Below, in pieces: positions 34,786 through 43,921 of a DNA stretch of 64,000 nucleotides. The DNA is from Natronosalvus halobius (GTDB taxonomy: Archaea; Halobacteriota; Halobacteria; Halobacteriales; Natrialbaceae). The notes under the pieces are model-generated. The model was not told the DNA's origin. It was given only the letters and a program-made list of their open reading frames with translations, and did not search any database. The stretch covers positions 372,001-436,000 of the forward strand of contig NZ_CP099997.1 in the NCBI RefSeq assembly GCF_024138145.1. The letters run 5' to 3'. The number at the start of each line of letters is the position of its first letter. Position 1 is the first letter of the stretch. The position numbers were made by a program, and so were the translations under genes.

Positions 34786-37700
34786 TCAATCGTCGCTCGC
34801 GACAAACCCGGACGACCCAGGACTCGATTCGGCGGCGGGCGACTCGGGAAGTTCGGCGCGGACGTCGTTCCGACCGTCCTCGGTGATCGCCTGGCGGTAG
34901 GCTTCGGGCATGACCTTCACGAACGACTCGAGGGCGCGCACCCAGTTTGCCAGGAGTTCCTGTCCGCGCTCGGAGCCGGTGTAGGCGACGTGATTCTCGA
35001 GCAGGCGCTCGAGCATGGCCTCGTCGGCCTCCTCGAGGTCCTCGTGGAGGGAGACCATGCCGGTGTTGGCCTTGCGCTCGAGTGCCGCGTCGGGGTCGAA
35101 GACGTACGCGACGCCGCCGGACATTCCCGCGGCGAAGTTGGTTCCGGTCTCGCCGAGGACGGCGACGACGCCGCCGGTCATATACTCACAGCCGTGATCG
35201 CCGACGCCCTCGACGACGGCTTTGGTGCCCGAGTTGCGAACGGCGAAGCGCTCGCCGGCGACGCCGTTGACGTACAGTTCGCCGCCGGTCGCGCCGTAGA
35301 GGGCGACGTTGCCGATGGCGACGTTCTCGGTCGGTTCGTAGGCGGCCGTTTCGGGCGTCCGAACGGTGAGCTTCCCACCCGAGAGGCCCTTGCCGACGTA
35401 GTCGTTCGCGCTGCCCTCGAGGTGGAACGAGAGGCCGTGGGCGAGGAACGCACCGAAGCTCTGGCCGGCGGTGCCCTCGAGGTCCACCGTCAGGGTGTCC
35501 TCGGGGAGGCCGGGTTCGCCGTAGCGGCTCGACACCCGGTTCGAGAGCATGGTGCCGACAGCGCGGTCGACGTTCGTGATCTCGGTTTCGACGGTCCGGG
35601 GAGTCCGGTCCTCGATGGCCGCACTGGCCTCCTGGATGAGGGTTCGGTCGAGGTGATCCTCGAGGCCGTGGTCCTGTTCCCGAATCCTGGTCCGGACGTC
35701 GCCTTCGGGTTCAGCCAGGACGGCCGACAGGTCGACGGTGCGGGCCTTCGGGTGGTCGACGTCCTCGCGCTGGGAGAGGACCTCGACGCGGCCGACCATC
35801 TCTTCGACGGTTTCGAAGCCGAGTTCGGCCATGATCTCGCGCAGCTCCTGGGCGATGAACGTCATGAAGTTGATGACGTGTTCGGATTCGCCGGGGAAGC
35901 GCTTGCGGAGGTCCTTGCGCTGGGTGGCGACGCCGACCGGGCAGGTGTTCTTGTGACACTGACGAGCCATCACGCAGCCCTCGGCGACGAGGGAGGCGGT
36001 GCCGAAGATGTACTCCTCGGCGCCGAGCAGGGCGGCGACGGCCACGTCGCGGCCGGTCTTCATCCCGCCGTCGGCGGAGACGCGGATGCGGTCCCGGAGG
36101 CCGGTGGAACACAGCATCTGGTTGGCCTCGGCGAGCCCGAGTTCCCACGGGAGGCCAGCGTGCTTGATCGACGTCCGGGGCGACGCGCCGGTGCCGCCGG
36201 AGTGGCCCGAGATGTGAACCACGTCGGCGTTGGCCTTCGCGACGCCCGCAGCGATGGTGCCGATACCGGCCTCGGAGACGAGTTTGACGTTGATGTCGGC
36301 GTCCTCGTTGGCCGCCTTCAGGTCGAAGATCAGCTGTTTCAGGTCCTCGATCGAGTAGATGTCGTGCAGCGGCGGCGGCGAGATGAGGCCGACGCCGGGT
36401 GTCGACTTGCGCACGTGGGCGATCATCTCGTTGACCTTCTGACCGGGCAGGTGGCCGCCTTCGCCGGGCTTCGATCCCTGCGCCATCTTGATCTGGAGTT
36501 CGTCGGCGCTCGAGAGGTACGTGCTGGTGACGCCGAAGCGCCCCGAGGCGACCTGCTTGACGGTGCACTCGCGCTCGGTGCCGAAGCGTTCGGGCGGTTC
36601 GCCGCCCTCGCCGGAGTTGCTCTTTCCACCGATGCGATTCATCGCGACGGAGTTGTTCTCGTGGGCCTCCGGCGAGAGGCTCCCGAGGCTCATCGCGGCC
36701 GTCGAGAACCGCCCAACGATGTCGGCGACGGGCTCGACGTCCTCGAGCGGGATCGACTCGCGATCCGAGTCGAACTCGAGGAGGCCCCGAAGAGTCCGCA
36801 GGTCTGCGGACTGGTCGTTGATCCCCTCGGCGTACTCCCGGTAGCGCTCGTAGTCGCCCGAGCGGACTGCCTGCTGGAGCGTTCCCACGCTCTGGGGATT
36901 CCACTGGTGGTGGATCCCGCCCGAGCGGTGCTCGAACTCACCCTGGCGGTCGAGGGTCGCCTCGTCGCCGAAGGCCGTCTCGTGGCGCTCCAGGAGGTCC
37001 GTTTCGATTTCGGCGAGGCCGATCCCCTCGGTGCGGTTCTCGGTCCCCTCGAAGTACTCTTGGACGAGGCTCGAGTCGAGGCCGACGGCCTCGAAGATCT
37101 GGGCGCCCTGGTAGCTCTCGACCGTCGAGATGCCCATCTTCGCCATGATCTTCAGGAGGCCGTCCTCGAGCGCGCCGACGTAGGCGTCGATGGCGACGCC
37201 GGTGTCCGCGCCGTCGGATCCGGCCGTGAGGTCCGCGATGGTCTGGTAGGCGAGGTAGGGGTTGATCGCGTCGGCGCCGTACCCCACCAGGGTCGCGACG
37301 TGGTGGACGGTCCGCGGGTCGGCCGACTCGAGGACGATCCCGGCGTGGTTTCGCAGGCCGTTTCGTACGAGGTGGTGGTGAACCGCGCCCATCGCGAGCA
37401 GGCTCAGGATCGCAACCCTGTCGTCGTCGACGCCGCGGTCGGAGAGAATCACGACGTCGTTGCCGGCTTCGATTGTCGCGACGGCGTCCTCGCGAACGCG
37501 CTCGATGGCGGCTTCGAGGGCCCCGCCGTCGGACTGGTCGGCGGCTTCCGAGCGCTCGTACGTGATGTCGACCGTCCCCGCCGTGATGTCGTTTTCCTCG
37601 CAGTCGCGGATCGCCTCGAGTTCGGCGTCGGTGAGGACGGGCGAATCGAGGACCAGTTGGCGGGCGTGTGCGGGCGACTCCGAGAGCAGGTTGCGCTGGA

Positions 37701-39339
37701 ACCCCAGCCGGGACTCGAGCGAGGTAACCTGTTCCTCGCGGATGTAGTCGAGCGGCGGATTCGTGACCTGGGCGAACAGTTGTTTGAAGTACGAGAACAG
37801 CGGCCGGTTGAACTCGGTGAGTACCGACAGCGGCGTGTCGTCGCCCATCGAGCCGATGGGGTCTTTGCCCTTCTGCATCATCGGCTCGATCAGGTTCTCG
37901 AGTTCGTCGTGGGTGTAGCCGAACGCGGCCTGGTGGTGGCGGAGTCCGTCGACGGCCTGACGCGGTTCCAGGTCAGTCGTCTCGAGGAGGTCCTCGACGT
38001 GAACCTGTTCGCGGGCGAGCCACTCACCGTAGCGGTCGTCGACGAGGCCGTCGAAGACCTCCGTATCCGGGATGACCCGGCCCTCGTTCGGGTCGGCCAG
38101 GAACAGTTGGCCGGGCTGGAGACGCCCGCGCTCGGCGATGTTTTCGGGAGGCGTCTCGAGCGCGCCGGCTTCGCTGGCGGCGATCAGGCGGTTGTCGGTC
38201 GTCACGTCGTACCGGCACGGGCGCAGGCCGTTTCTGTCGAGGACGGCGCCAACGCGTTCGCCGTCGGTCGCCGCGACGAGCGCGGGGCCGTCCCAGGGTT
38301 CGACTAGCGACGCGTGGAAGTCGTACCAGTCCTTGCGCGCCTGATCCATCTGCTCGTCCCCGCGCCAGGCCTCGGGAACGAGCATGCGGAGTACGTGCGG
38401 GAGGTCTCGTCCGTCCTGCAACAGGAGTTCGACCGCGTTGTCGACGCTCGCAGTGTCGGACTGGTCGGGGTCGTTGATGACGGGTTTGACGGACTCGAGA
38501 TCGTCTATGACCTCGCTCTCGAGATCCGTCTCGCGGGCGCGCATCCAGTTGACGTTGCCCTGGATGGTGTTGAACTCACCGTTGTGGACGACGTTGCGGT
38601 AGGGGTGGGCGAGGTGCCACGCTCCGAGCGTGTTCGTCGAGAAGCGCTCGTGGACCATCACGAACGTCGACTCGAGGCGCTCGTCGGCGAGATCGGGGTA
38701 GTAGCCGGCGACCTGCTCGCCCTTGAGCAGGCCCTTGTAGACGAGGGTTTTCGAGTCCAGCGAGCAGACGTAGAATCGGTCGTTGCCGTCGACGTCCGTG
38801 GTCGAAACCGCGTTCTCGAGCGCACGCCGTGCGACGTAGAGGCGACGGTCGAAGTCGTCGCCGGCCAGTTCGTCCGCCGGCGAGACGAAGACCTGCCAGA
38901 CGTCGGGTTCAGACTCGATGGCCGTCGCACCGAGGCCGTCGTTTTCCGTCGGCACGTCCCGCCAGGCGAGGGTCTCGAGTCCGTACTCGGAGAGGGTGTC
39001 CTGGACGAGGTCGACGAGCGCTTTGCGGGCGGCGTCGTCCTGCGGGAAGAAGATAGAGCCGACGGCGTACTGCTTCGGCAGGTCGACGTCGAGTTCGTCG
39101 CGGAAGAAGGCGTCCGGCGTCTGGAGTACGATCCCTGCGCCGTCGCCGGTGTTCGCTTCGGCGCCGGTGGTTCCCCGATGCTCGAGGTTGACGAGGAGTT
39201 CGAGGCCGTCTGTAACGACGTCGTGGCTCGTTCCGCCGTCGAGATCCATGACGACGCCGAGGCCGCAGTTCGATCGTTCATCTACGGGGCTGGCGAGGCC
39301 CCGCTCGCCGTGAGACGAGTGGCTATGTGGCTGTGTCAT
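34786..39339 (-). CDS. gltB: Glutamate synthase large subunit
   Basis: The protein has 1517 residues from the ATG at 39337-39339. An N-terminal glutamine amidotransferase domain (about 25-430) starts with SNCGLG; Cys25 would become the catalytic N-terminal Cys after cleavage of a short propeptide. A central domain, an FMN-binding TIM barrel (about 800-1200, with HISGHSGGTGASP and SADGGMKTG), and the 3Fe-4S Cys cluster in GCVMARQCHKNTCPVG follow. The C-terminal GXGXG beta-helix domain (about 1250-1480) closes the protein. It turns glutamine and 2-oxoglutarate into two glutamates. No small subunit (gltD) is nearby, so ferredoxin or an unlinked subunit must supply electrons. Confidence 0.95.
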   Translation of the reverse strand: MTQPHSHSSHGERGLASPVDERSNCGLGVVMDLDGGTSHDVVTDGLELLVNLEHRGTTGAEANTGDGAGIVLQTPDAFFRDELDVDLPKQYAVGSIFFPQDDAARKALVDLVQDTLSEYGLETLAWRDVPTENDGLGATAIESEPDVWQVFVSPADELAGDDFDRRLYVARRALENAVSTTDVDGNDRFYVCSLDSKTLVYKGLLKGEQVAGYYPDLADERLESTFVMVHERFSTNTLGAWHLAHPYRNVVHNGEFNTIQGNVNWMRARETDLESEVIDDLESVKPVINDPDQSDTASVDNAVELLLQDGRDLPHVLRMLVPEAWRGDEQMDQARKDWYDFHASLVEPWDGPALVAATDGERVGAVLDRNGLRPCRYDVTTDNRLIAASEAGALETPPENIAERGRLQPGQLFLADPNEGRVIPDTEVFDGLVDDRYGEWLAREQVHVEDLLETTDLEPRQAVDGLRHHQAAFGYTHDELENLIEPMMQKGKDPIGSMGDDTPLSVLTEFNRPLFSYFKQLFAQVTNPPLDYIREEQVTSLESRLGFQRNLLSESPAHARQLVLDSPVLTDAELEAIRDCEENDITAGTVDITYERSEAADQSDGGALEAAIERVREDAVATIEAGNDVVILSDRGVDDDRVAILSLLAMGAVHHHLVRNGLRNHAGIVLESADPRTVHHVATLVGYGADAINPYLAYQTIADLTAGSDGADTGVAIDAYVGALEDGLLKIMAKMGISTVESYQGAQIFEAVGLDSSLVQEYFEGTENRTEGIGLAEIETDLLERHETAFGDEATLDRQGEFEHRSGGIHHQWNPQSVGTLQQAVRSGDYERYREYAEGINDQSADLRTLRGLLEFDSDRESIPLEDVEPVADIVGRFSTAAMSLGSLSPEAHENNSVAMNRIGGKSNSGEGGEPPERFGTERECTVKQVASGRFGVTSTYLSSADELQIKMAQGSKPGEGGHLPGQKVNEMIAHVRKSTPGVGLISPPPLHDIYSIEDLKQLIFDLKAANEDADINVKLVSEAGIGTIAAGVAKANADVVHISGHSGGTGASPRTSIKHAGLPWELGLAEANQMLCSTGLRDRIRVSADGGMKTGRDVAVAALLGAEEYIFGTASLVAEGCVMARQCHKNTCPVGVATQRKDLRKRFPGESEHVINFMTFIAQELREIMAELGFETVEEMVGRVEVLSQREDVDHPKARTVDLSAVLAEPEGDVRTRIREQDHGLEDHLDRTLIQEASAAIEDRTPRTVETEITNVDRAVGTMLSNRVSSRYGEPGLPEDTLTVDLEGTAGQSFGAFLAHGLSFHLEGSANDYVGKGLSGGKLTVRTPETAAYEPTENVAIGNVALYGATGGELYVNGVAGERFAVRNSGTKAVVEGVGDHGCEYMTGGVVAVLGETGTNFAAGMSGGVAYVFDPDAALERKANTGMVSLHEDLEEADEAMLERLLENHVAYTGSERGQELLANWVRALESFVKVMPEAYRQAITEDGRNDVRAELPESPAAESSPGSSGFVASDD

Positions 39340-39796
39340 ACACACCCGAGGTATTCGCACCCACAAGAGGGTACCCCATTATGACTAAGGGTATTATAAT
39401 GCCATATTAGGGAATTAAAATCGTAAGGGTGTACGGGAATTCGAAAGCGTGTCTACGAACGCAGAGAGTACGGCAATGGTAATGATTCGGTCCACGATCA
39501 AATTGAGCCACGCCGCTCCCGCTCGGTATCGAACATCGTCGGAGAAAGTGTCAGAGGCACGTAGTGCTCATCCGCTGGATGAACACCACGATATGTAGTC
39601 GTCGCTGGAGCAATATGCGCTATGGGGCTAAACGATTAGGTTCGGGAGAGCCACTCACGCATGCAGAGCCGAGGACTCGAAGGTGAGCCACTACGCGAAC
39701 ACGAATAGCAGAACGATCCCGAGACGAATGGAAGAACCGTTTCGAGACGAACGAGGCGGACGATCTCTAGACGACTAGAAGGACGGGAACGCTCGA
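39340..39796. promoter_or_regulatory. Long upstream region of gltB with inverted repeats
   Basis: No gene is supported in these 457 bases between proS and gltB. Close to gltB the DNA is AT-rich. An inverted repeat CATTAT-13 bases-ATAATG (39377-39401) includes a minus-strand TATA-like CATTATAATACC, placed about 50-60 bases before the gltB ATG, so the mRNA may have a short leader. A hairpin GTGCTCATCC-3 bases-GGATGAACAC with one G-U-type mismatch lies at 39564-39586. The latter may be a terminator of proS or a regulatory site. Confidence 0.55.
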
Positions 39797-41284
39797 TCAG
39801 TAGGTCCTGGCGAAGTACGCCAGCTGATCGGCGTGCTCGCCACAGACCGTACAGGCAGCGTCTTCGTCGTCGGGCGCGGCAGCCTCGCCGTCGGTCTCGG
39901 CGCTCTCCTCGGCGAGGGGCTGGAGGACGATTTCCGCGGAGACCTTCTCCTTGATGACCTCCTCGCAGGCCTGGTCGCCACACCATGGCACCTTCACGTA
40001 GCCGCCGTGGCGCCCGATCGTTCCCATGATCTCCTCGGGGCTGTCGGCAGTGCGTACGTTCGACTCGAGGGTCTCTCGAGCGGCCTCGTACAGTTTCTCG
40101 TAGATTTCGTCGAGGTGCTCGTCGACCGTGTAGGCGACGCCCTCGCGGTCGGCGACGGTCTTCTCGTTGTCCGGGCGGTGGACCAGGGTGACTTCACCGT
40201 CGTCGGCCTCGTTGGGACCGATTTCGATCCGGAGGGGGACGCCCTCGAGCTCGTGTTCGTTGAACTTGAAGCCGGGGTTTCGCTCGTCGCGGTCGTCGAG
40301 TTCGACGCGGAAGCCCGCGGCCTCGAGGTCGTCTGCGACCTCACTCGCGTACCCCAGGACCTGCTCCTCGGTGTCCTCCTGCCAGATGGGGACGATGACG
40401 ACCTGCGTGGGCGCAACGGTGGGGGGCAAGACGAGTCCCTGGTCGTCGGAGTGGGTCATGATAAGCGCCCCGAGTGCGCGCCAGGAGAGCCCCCACGAGG
40501 TCGTGTACGCCGTCCGCTCCTCCTCGTCTTCGTCCGCGAAGGTGATGTCGAACGCCTTCGCGAAGCTCTGGCCCAGGTGGTGGCTCGTTCCGCCCTGGAC
40601 GGACTTGCCGTCGGGCATCAGACACTCGACGGTCGTCGTGGTGTCGGCACCGGGGAACTTGTCGTGTTCTGGCTTTTTCCCCTTCAGGACGGGGATGGCG
40701 AACAGCTCCTCGTAGACGCGCTCGTACTGCCCGAGGCGGGTCCACACTTCCTCCCAGGCCCCCTGGTTCGTCTCGTGGGCGGTGTGGCCCTCCTGCCAGA
40801 GGAACTCCTTCGTGCGGAAGAACGGCTTCGTGTCCGTCGCCTCCCACCGAACGACCGAGCACCACTGGTTGAGTCGCATGGGGAGGTCGCGGTGACTGCG
40901 CGTCCACTCGGCCATGAAGGGCGCGATGATCGACTCGCTGGTGGGGCGGACGGCGAGGCGCTCCTCGAGTTCGTTGTGCCCGCCGTGGGTCACCCACGCC
41001 ACCTCGGGGTCGAATCCCTCGACGATGTCCTTCTCGCGCTCGAGGTAGCTCTCGGGGATGAACAGGGGGAAGTAGGCGTTCGTGACCCCGGTCTCCTTGA
41101 ACCAGCCGTCGAGGGTGTCCTGGAGGGTCTCCCACAGCGCGTACCCGCGGGGTTTCGTGACGATGAAGCCGCCCATGGGGGCGTAGTCCGCCAGGCCGGC
41201 CTTCTGTACGACCTCGGCGTACCACTCGCCGGGTCGATGATTCTTGGACTCGGTGATCCCGAGTTCCTGTGATTCTTCGCTCAT
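39797..41284 (-). CDS. proS: Prolyl-tRNA synthetase
   Basis: The protein has 495 residues, the archaeal/eukaryotic-type ProRS length. Class II motifs are visible: motif 2 NQWCSVVRWEATDTKPFFRT (about 142-161), motif 3 with GLSWRALGALIMTHSD (about 281-296), and the anticodon-binding domain from about 300. The C-terminal zinc-like domain has CGDQACEEVIKEK and CTVCGEHADQLAYFARTY, with four Cys in two pairs. It charges tRNA-Pro with proline in the cytoplasm. A TATA-like GTTTAAGAG on the minus strand (41307-41315) lies about 23-31 bases before the start. It is followed on the same strand by gltB. Confidence 0.96.
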   Translation of the reverse strand: MSEESQELGITESKNHRPGEWYAEVVQKAGLADYAPMGGFIVTKPRGYALWETLQDTLDGWFKETGVTNAYFPLFIPESYLEREKDIVEGFDPEVAWVTHGGHNELEERLAVRPTSESIIAPFMAEWTRSHRDLPMRLNQWCSVVRWEATDTKPFFRTKEFLWQEGHTAHETNQGAWEEVWTRLGQYERVYEELFAIPVLKGKKPEHDKFPGADTTTTVECLMPDGKSVQGGTSHHLGQSFAKAFDITFADEDEEERTAYTTSWGLSWRALGALIMTHSDDQGLVLPPTVAPTQVVIVPIWQEDTEEQVLGYASEVADDLEAAGFRVELDDRDERNPGFKFNEHELEGVPLRIEIGPNEADDGEVTLVHRPDNEKTVADREGVAYTVDEHLDEIYEKLYEAARETLESNVRTADSPEEIMGTIGRHGGYVKVPWCGDQACEEVIKEKVSAEIVLQPLAEESAETDGEAAAPDDEDAACTVCGEHADQLAYFARTY

Positions 41285-41417
41285 ACCTCGACAGTCTGCC
41301 AGCGCGCTCTTAAACGATGCGAAGGTGTGTGAGCAGTCACAGGGGATCGGTAGTACGTATCGACGCCGAGTCAGCGTTGTGGAACCAGTCCGAGCAGACG
41401 ATAGAGGCCGTGCGGCG

Positions 41418-42539
41418 TCAGTCCTGACCGCGAAGTCTGCGGTACACTGGCGGGGAAAATCGGGGCTCCAGCCGGGTCGGTGGTCGCCCCGGGCCGTTTC
41501 CGCTGGTTCGAATGCGAGTCAATACACCATCCTGTGCAAGTTCGTAGAGATGGCGTTTGACCGTTTTTTCGGAGAGAGTGACGTCAGCGGCGATCGATTC
41601 CGCTGATTCGTCGATCTCCGTGCCCGAGAGATTCAGCGTAACGAACCGATCGAGGACGGTTTGCTTGCTCTCGTGTAGCGACGCGATGGTTTCAACGTGG
41701 ATACACCGGTCCGGGGTGGTTTCGATCGCCTCCCCGACGTGCTCGGAGCCGATGTTCGTCGCTCCGTCTCGTTCGGCGAAAATGGCTGCGGCGTACAGCG
41801 CGGTAATCGCTTTCGTCGCATCGCCGGCAGCCCAGTCTCCAATCTCCCGCGTAAGCGCGTACTTCAGCCCGTTCGACGAGAGGCCGGACGAAGCTCGCGT
41901 AAAGAGGATATCGAGCAGCGCTTCAGAAGAGTAGGCCGGGATCCGAACCGTGCTATCGGCGGTGTCCATCGGTTGTCGGTCGACCGTGACCGTCGAAATC
42001 GGCACGTTAGCGGGGAGGTGGTCTCGAATCGTTCCCGACCGAGATTCGCTGACGTGGTCGATGGCGAGAACCGTGCGCTCCGTCGCCGCGACTGCATCCG
42101 TCAATCGCCATTCGATATCGTCGAGGCTGATCCCGCGCTTCGGCGTGGTCTCGTCGGTAAGTGCGTCGAGGACGCCTCGCAGAGTTTCGAACGTGGTTCG
42201 TCCGCGCGCGTCGACGTAGACGAACTCCGTCCGCGGTACGTTGGTCGTTCGGGTCGTGGTGACGATCGGGGCATCGCCGGGCGAGAACCGTTCGCTGAGC
42301 AACTGAAACAGGTTCGCAACGAGTACGGATTTTCCGGACCCTCGAGGACCATAAACGTGACAAGACGGTGGAAGCGAGCCGCTAAATGCCGGGTCCAGGA
42401 CGTCGAGAAGTCGTTCGATAATCGGTCCGTGCCCGATCGGTTCGTCGGGGCGGACCGCCGGATTCAGTGCGTTTTCGTCGACGATGAGACGGTTCCGATC
42501 GTCCGAGATACGACGACCGATTCGCTCCCACAACTCCAT
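41418..42539 (-). CDS. Orc1/Cdc6-family AAA+ protein with degenerate ATPase motifs
   Basis: The protein has 373 residues and the Orc1/Cdc6 layout: an N-terminal stretch with the ENALNPAVRPDEPIGHG opening, a P-loop GPRGSGKS (about 66-73), AAA+ domain and lid, and a C-terminal winged helix (about 300-370, with AESIAADVTLSEKTVKRHLYELAQ). Unlike replication initiators, Walker B reads VLAIDHVSE, with His where the DE pair needs Glu. Sensor 1 is VTVDR without Asn, and sensor 2 is GDATKAI instead of GDARRA. So it probably binds but hydrolyses ATP poorly. It may be a DNA-binding regulator or plasmid-type paralogue rather than the main initiator. No origin repeats were found next to it. Confidence 0.8.
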   Translation of the reverse strand: MELWERIGRRISDDRNRLIVDENALNPAVRPDEPIGHGPIIERLLDVLDPAFSGSLPPSCHVYGPRGSGKSVLVANLFQLLSERFSPGDAPIVTTTRTTNVPRTEFVYVDARGRTTFETLRGVLDALTDETTPKRGISLDDIEWRLTDAVAATERTVLAIDHVSESRSGTIRDHLPANVPISTVTVDRQPMDTADSTVRIPAYSSEALLDILFTRASSGLSSNGLKYALTREIGDWAAGDATKAITALYAAAIFAERDGATNIGSEHVGEAIETTPDRCIHVETIASLHESKQTVLDRFVTLNLSGTEIDESAESIAADVTLSEKTVKRHLYELAQDGVLTRIRTSGNGPGRPPTRLEPRFSPPVYRRLRGQD

Positions 42540-42753
42540 CAGCTACAGTTCGAAACCCTTGTGAAGTAAGCGTTACGGGTAATGGGCAGTTTTTTACGCC
42601 TACTCGGCACCTTCCGATCGTAAATATCTCTTCCCTGAGATCACATCGCTATCGGTCGAGAAGAAACGTCGTCGAAGTAAATTATCCCAAATGTTTACCC
42701 GGCAGGGTTATTATACCCCCCAACTATTCGGCACAGGAGTGAAGCGACGATGG

Positions 42754-42765
42754 GATATATTTATT
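42754..42765 (+). promoter_or_regulatory. TATA region of the phn operon
   Basis: GATATATTTATT lies 26-37 bases before the phnD ATG at 42791. A second TATATTTATT copy (42775-42784) follows about 20 bases later. The close repetition of the T/A element may mark a regulator site in addition to the TATA box. Confidence 0.55.
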
Positions 42766-42790
42766 ATGGTCCATTATATTTATTCCCACT

Positions 42791-43915
42791 ATGGTATTTA
42801 GCGGTGATTCCAGACGGCGATTTCTGAAAGGGGCAGCCTGTGCCTGCTGTGGTGCAACGCTGGCTGGCTGCTTGAGTGGAAACGACGACGAAGACGACGG
42901 TAACGGCAACGGGAACGGGAATGGCTCGAACTCGAATGACTACGCCGAATTCGATCCACTAGATCCCGAATTCCCACAGCTGACCTCGACACTCCTTGAG
43001 CACAGCTTCGAAACCGGATCGATCGAAGAACTCGACAACTTCGAACAGCGTGACGAACCCGTCTACGGCAACTCGCCCCAGGAGACGCCGGACGACGAGA
43101 GCGAGTGGCTCGATCCCGACACCCTCGACTTCGCGATGGTGCCAACCGAAGATCCCACGGTCTTCGAAGGCGTGCTCGATCCACTGCTCGAAAATATTGC
43201 TGAAGAGACGGGAAAAGAGGTCGTCAATAATCCGCTTCAGTCCTACGCTGCCCAGATCGAAGCGATGCGCAACGAGCGCCTGCACGTCTCCGGTTTTTCG
43301 ACTGGATCGACGCCATTCGCGGTCAACAATTCCGGCGCCGTCCCCTTCAGCATCCAGGTCGGCGAGGAGGAGTTCGGCTACCGGCTGTGGGTCATCACCC
43401 AGGCCGACAACGACGAGATCACCGAACTCGAGGATCTGGCCGGGAAGAACGTCGCTCACACCGACCAGTCGTCGAACTCGGGTCACCTCGCGCCGAACGC
43501 CCTGTTCACCGACGCCGGCGTGACCCCCGGTGAAGACTACGAGATCGAGTTCTCAGGCAGCCACGAGAACAGTGCTACGGGCATCTACCACGGCGACTAC
43601 GACGTTGCACCGATCTGTAGTACCTGCTACGCACGCGTAGCAGAGCGCGGTGACGTCGAAGCCTCCGAGGTCAAATGTATCTGGGCCAGCGCGCCGTTCC
43701 CCACGACCTCGTTCTGTTACCGCTACAACCTCCATCCCGACATTCAGGAGGGCGTTAGGCGAGCTTTCCTGGAGTACGACTACCAGGATACCCAGATCGC
43801 AGAGGAATTCGAAGGACGAGGGACCTGGGTCGAAATCGATTACGCAACCCACTACCACGACATCCTCGTCAACCATCAGGTCAATGGCGTCGACTACGAA
43901 GAAGACGAAGCCTAG
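42791..43915 (+). CDS. phnD: Phosphonate/phosphate-type ABC transporter, substrate-binding lipoprotein
   Basis: The protein has 374 residues. The N-terminus SRRRFLKGAACACCGATLAGC is a Tat signal (RRRFLK) with a lipobox ending in Cys at about residue 28, so it is a lipid-anchored surface protein. A Gly/Asn linker (NGNGNGNGS) follows. The mature domain is a PhnD/PtxB-type binding protein with PLQSYAAQIEAMRNERLHVSG and HTDQSSNSGHLAPNALF (phosphate-like ligand loop), then FSGSHENSATGIYHGDYDVA. It would bind phosphonate, phosphite or phosphate outside the cell and deliver it to the phnC-phnE-phnE machinery that follows with 6-base and overlapping spacing. Confidence 0.92.
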   Translation: MVFSGDSRRRFLKGAACACCGATLAGCLSGNDDEDDGNGNGNGNGSNSNDYAEFDPLDPEFPQLTSTLLEHSFETGSIEELDNFEQRDEPVYGNSPQETPDDESEWLDPDTLDFAMVPTEDPTVFEGVLDPLLENIAEETGKEVVNNPLQSYAAQIEAMRNERLHVSGFSTGSTPFAVNNSGAVPFSIQVGEEEFGYRLWVITQADNDEITELEDLAGKNVAHTDQSSNSGHLAPNALFTDAGVTPGEDYEIEFSGSHENSATGIYHGDYDVAPICSTCYARVAERGDVEASEVKCIWASAPFPTTSFCYRYNLHPDIQEGVRRAFLEYDYQDTQIAEEFEGRGTWVEIDYATHYHDILVNHQVNGVDYEEDEA

Positions 43916-43921
43916 TACCCG

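Noticed and set aside
34765-38307. Very long open frame on the plus strand opposite gltB
   Set aside because: GC-rich haloarchaeal genes often leave the opposite strand open. The residues are shadow-like, and gltB on the other strand has full family motifs.
42540-42790. Replication origin next to the Orc1-like gene
   Set aside because: AT-rich but no repeated origin boxes are visible; the Orc1-like protein is degenerate.
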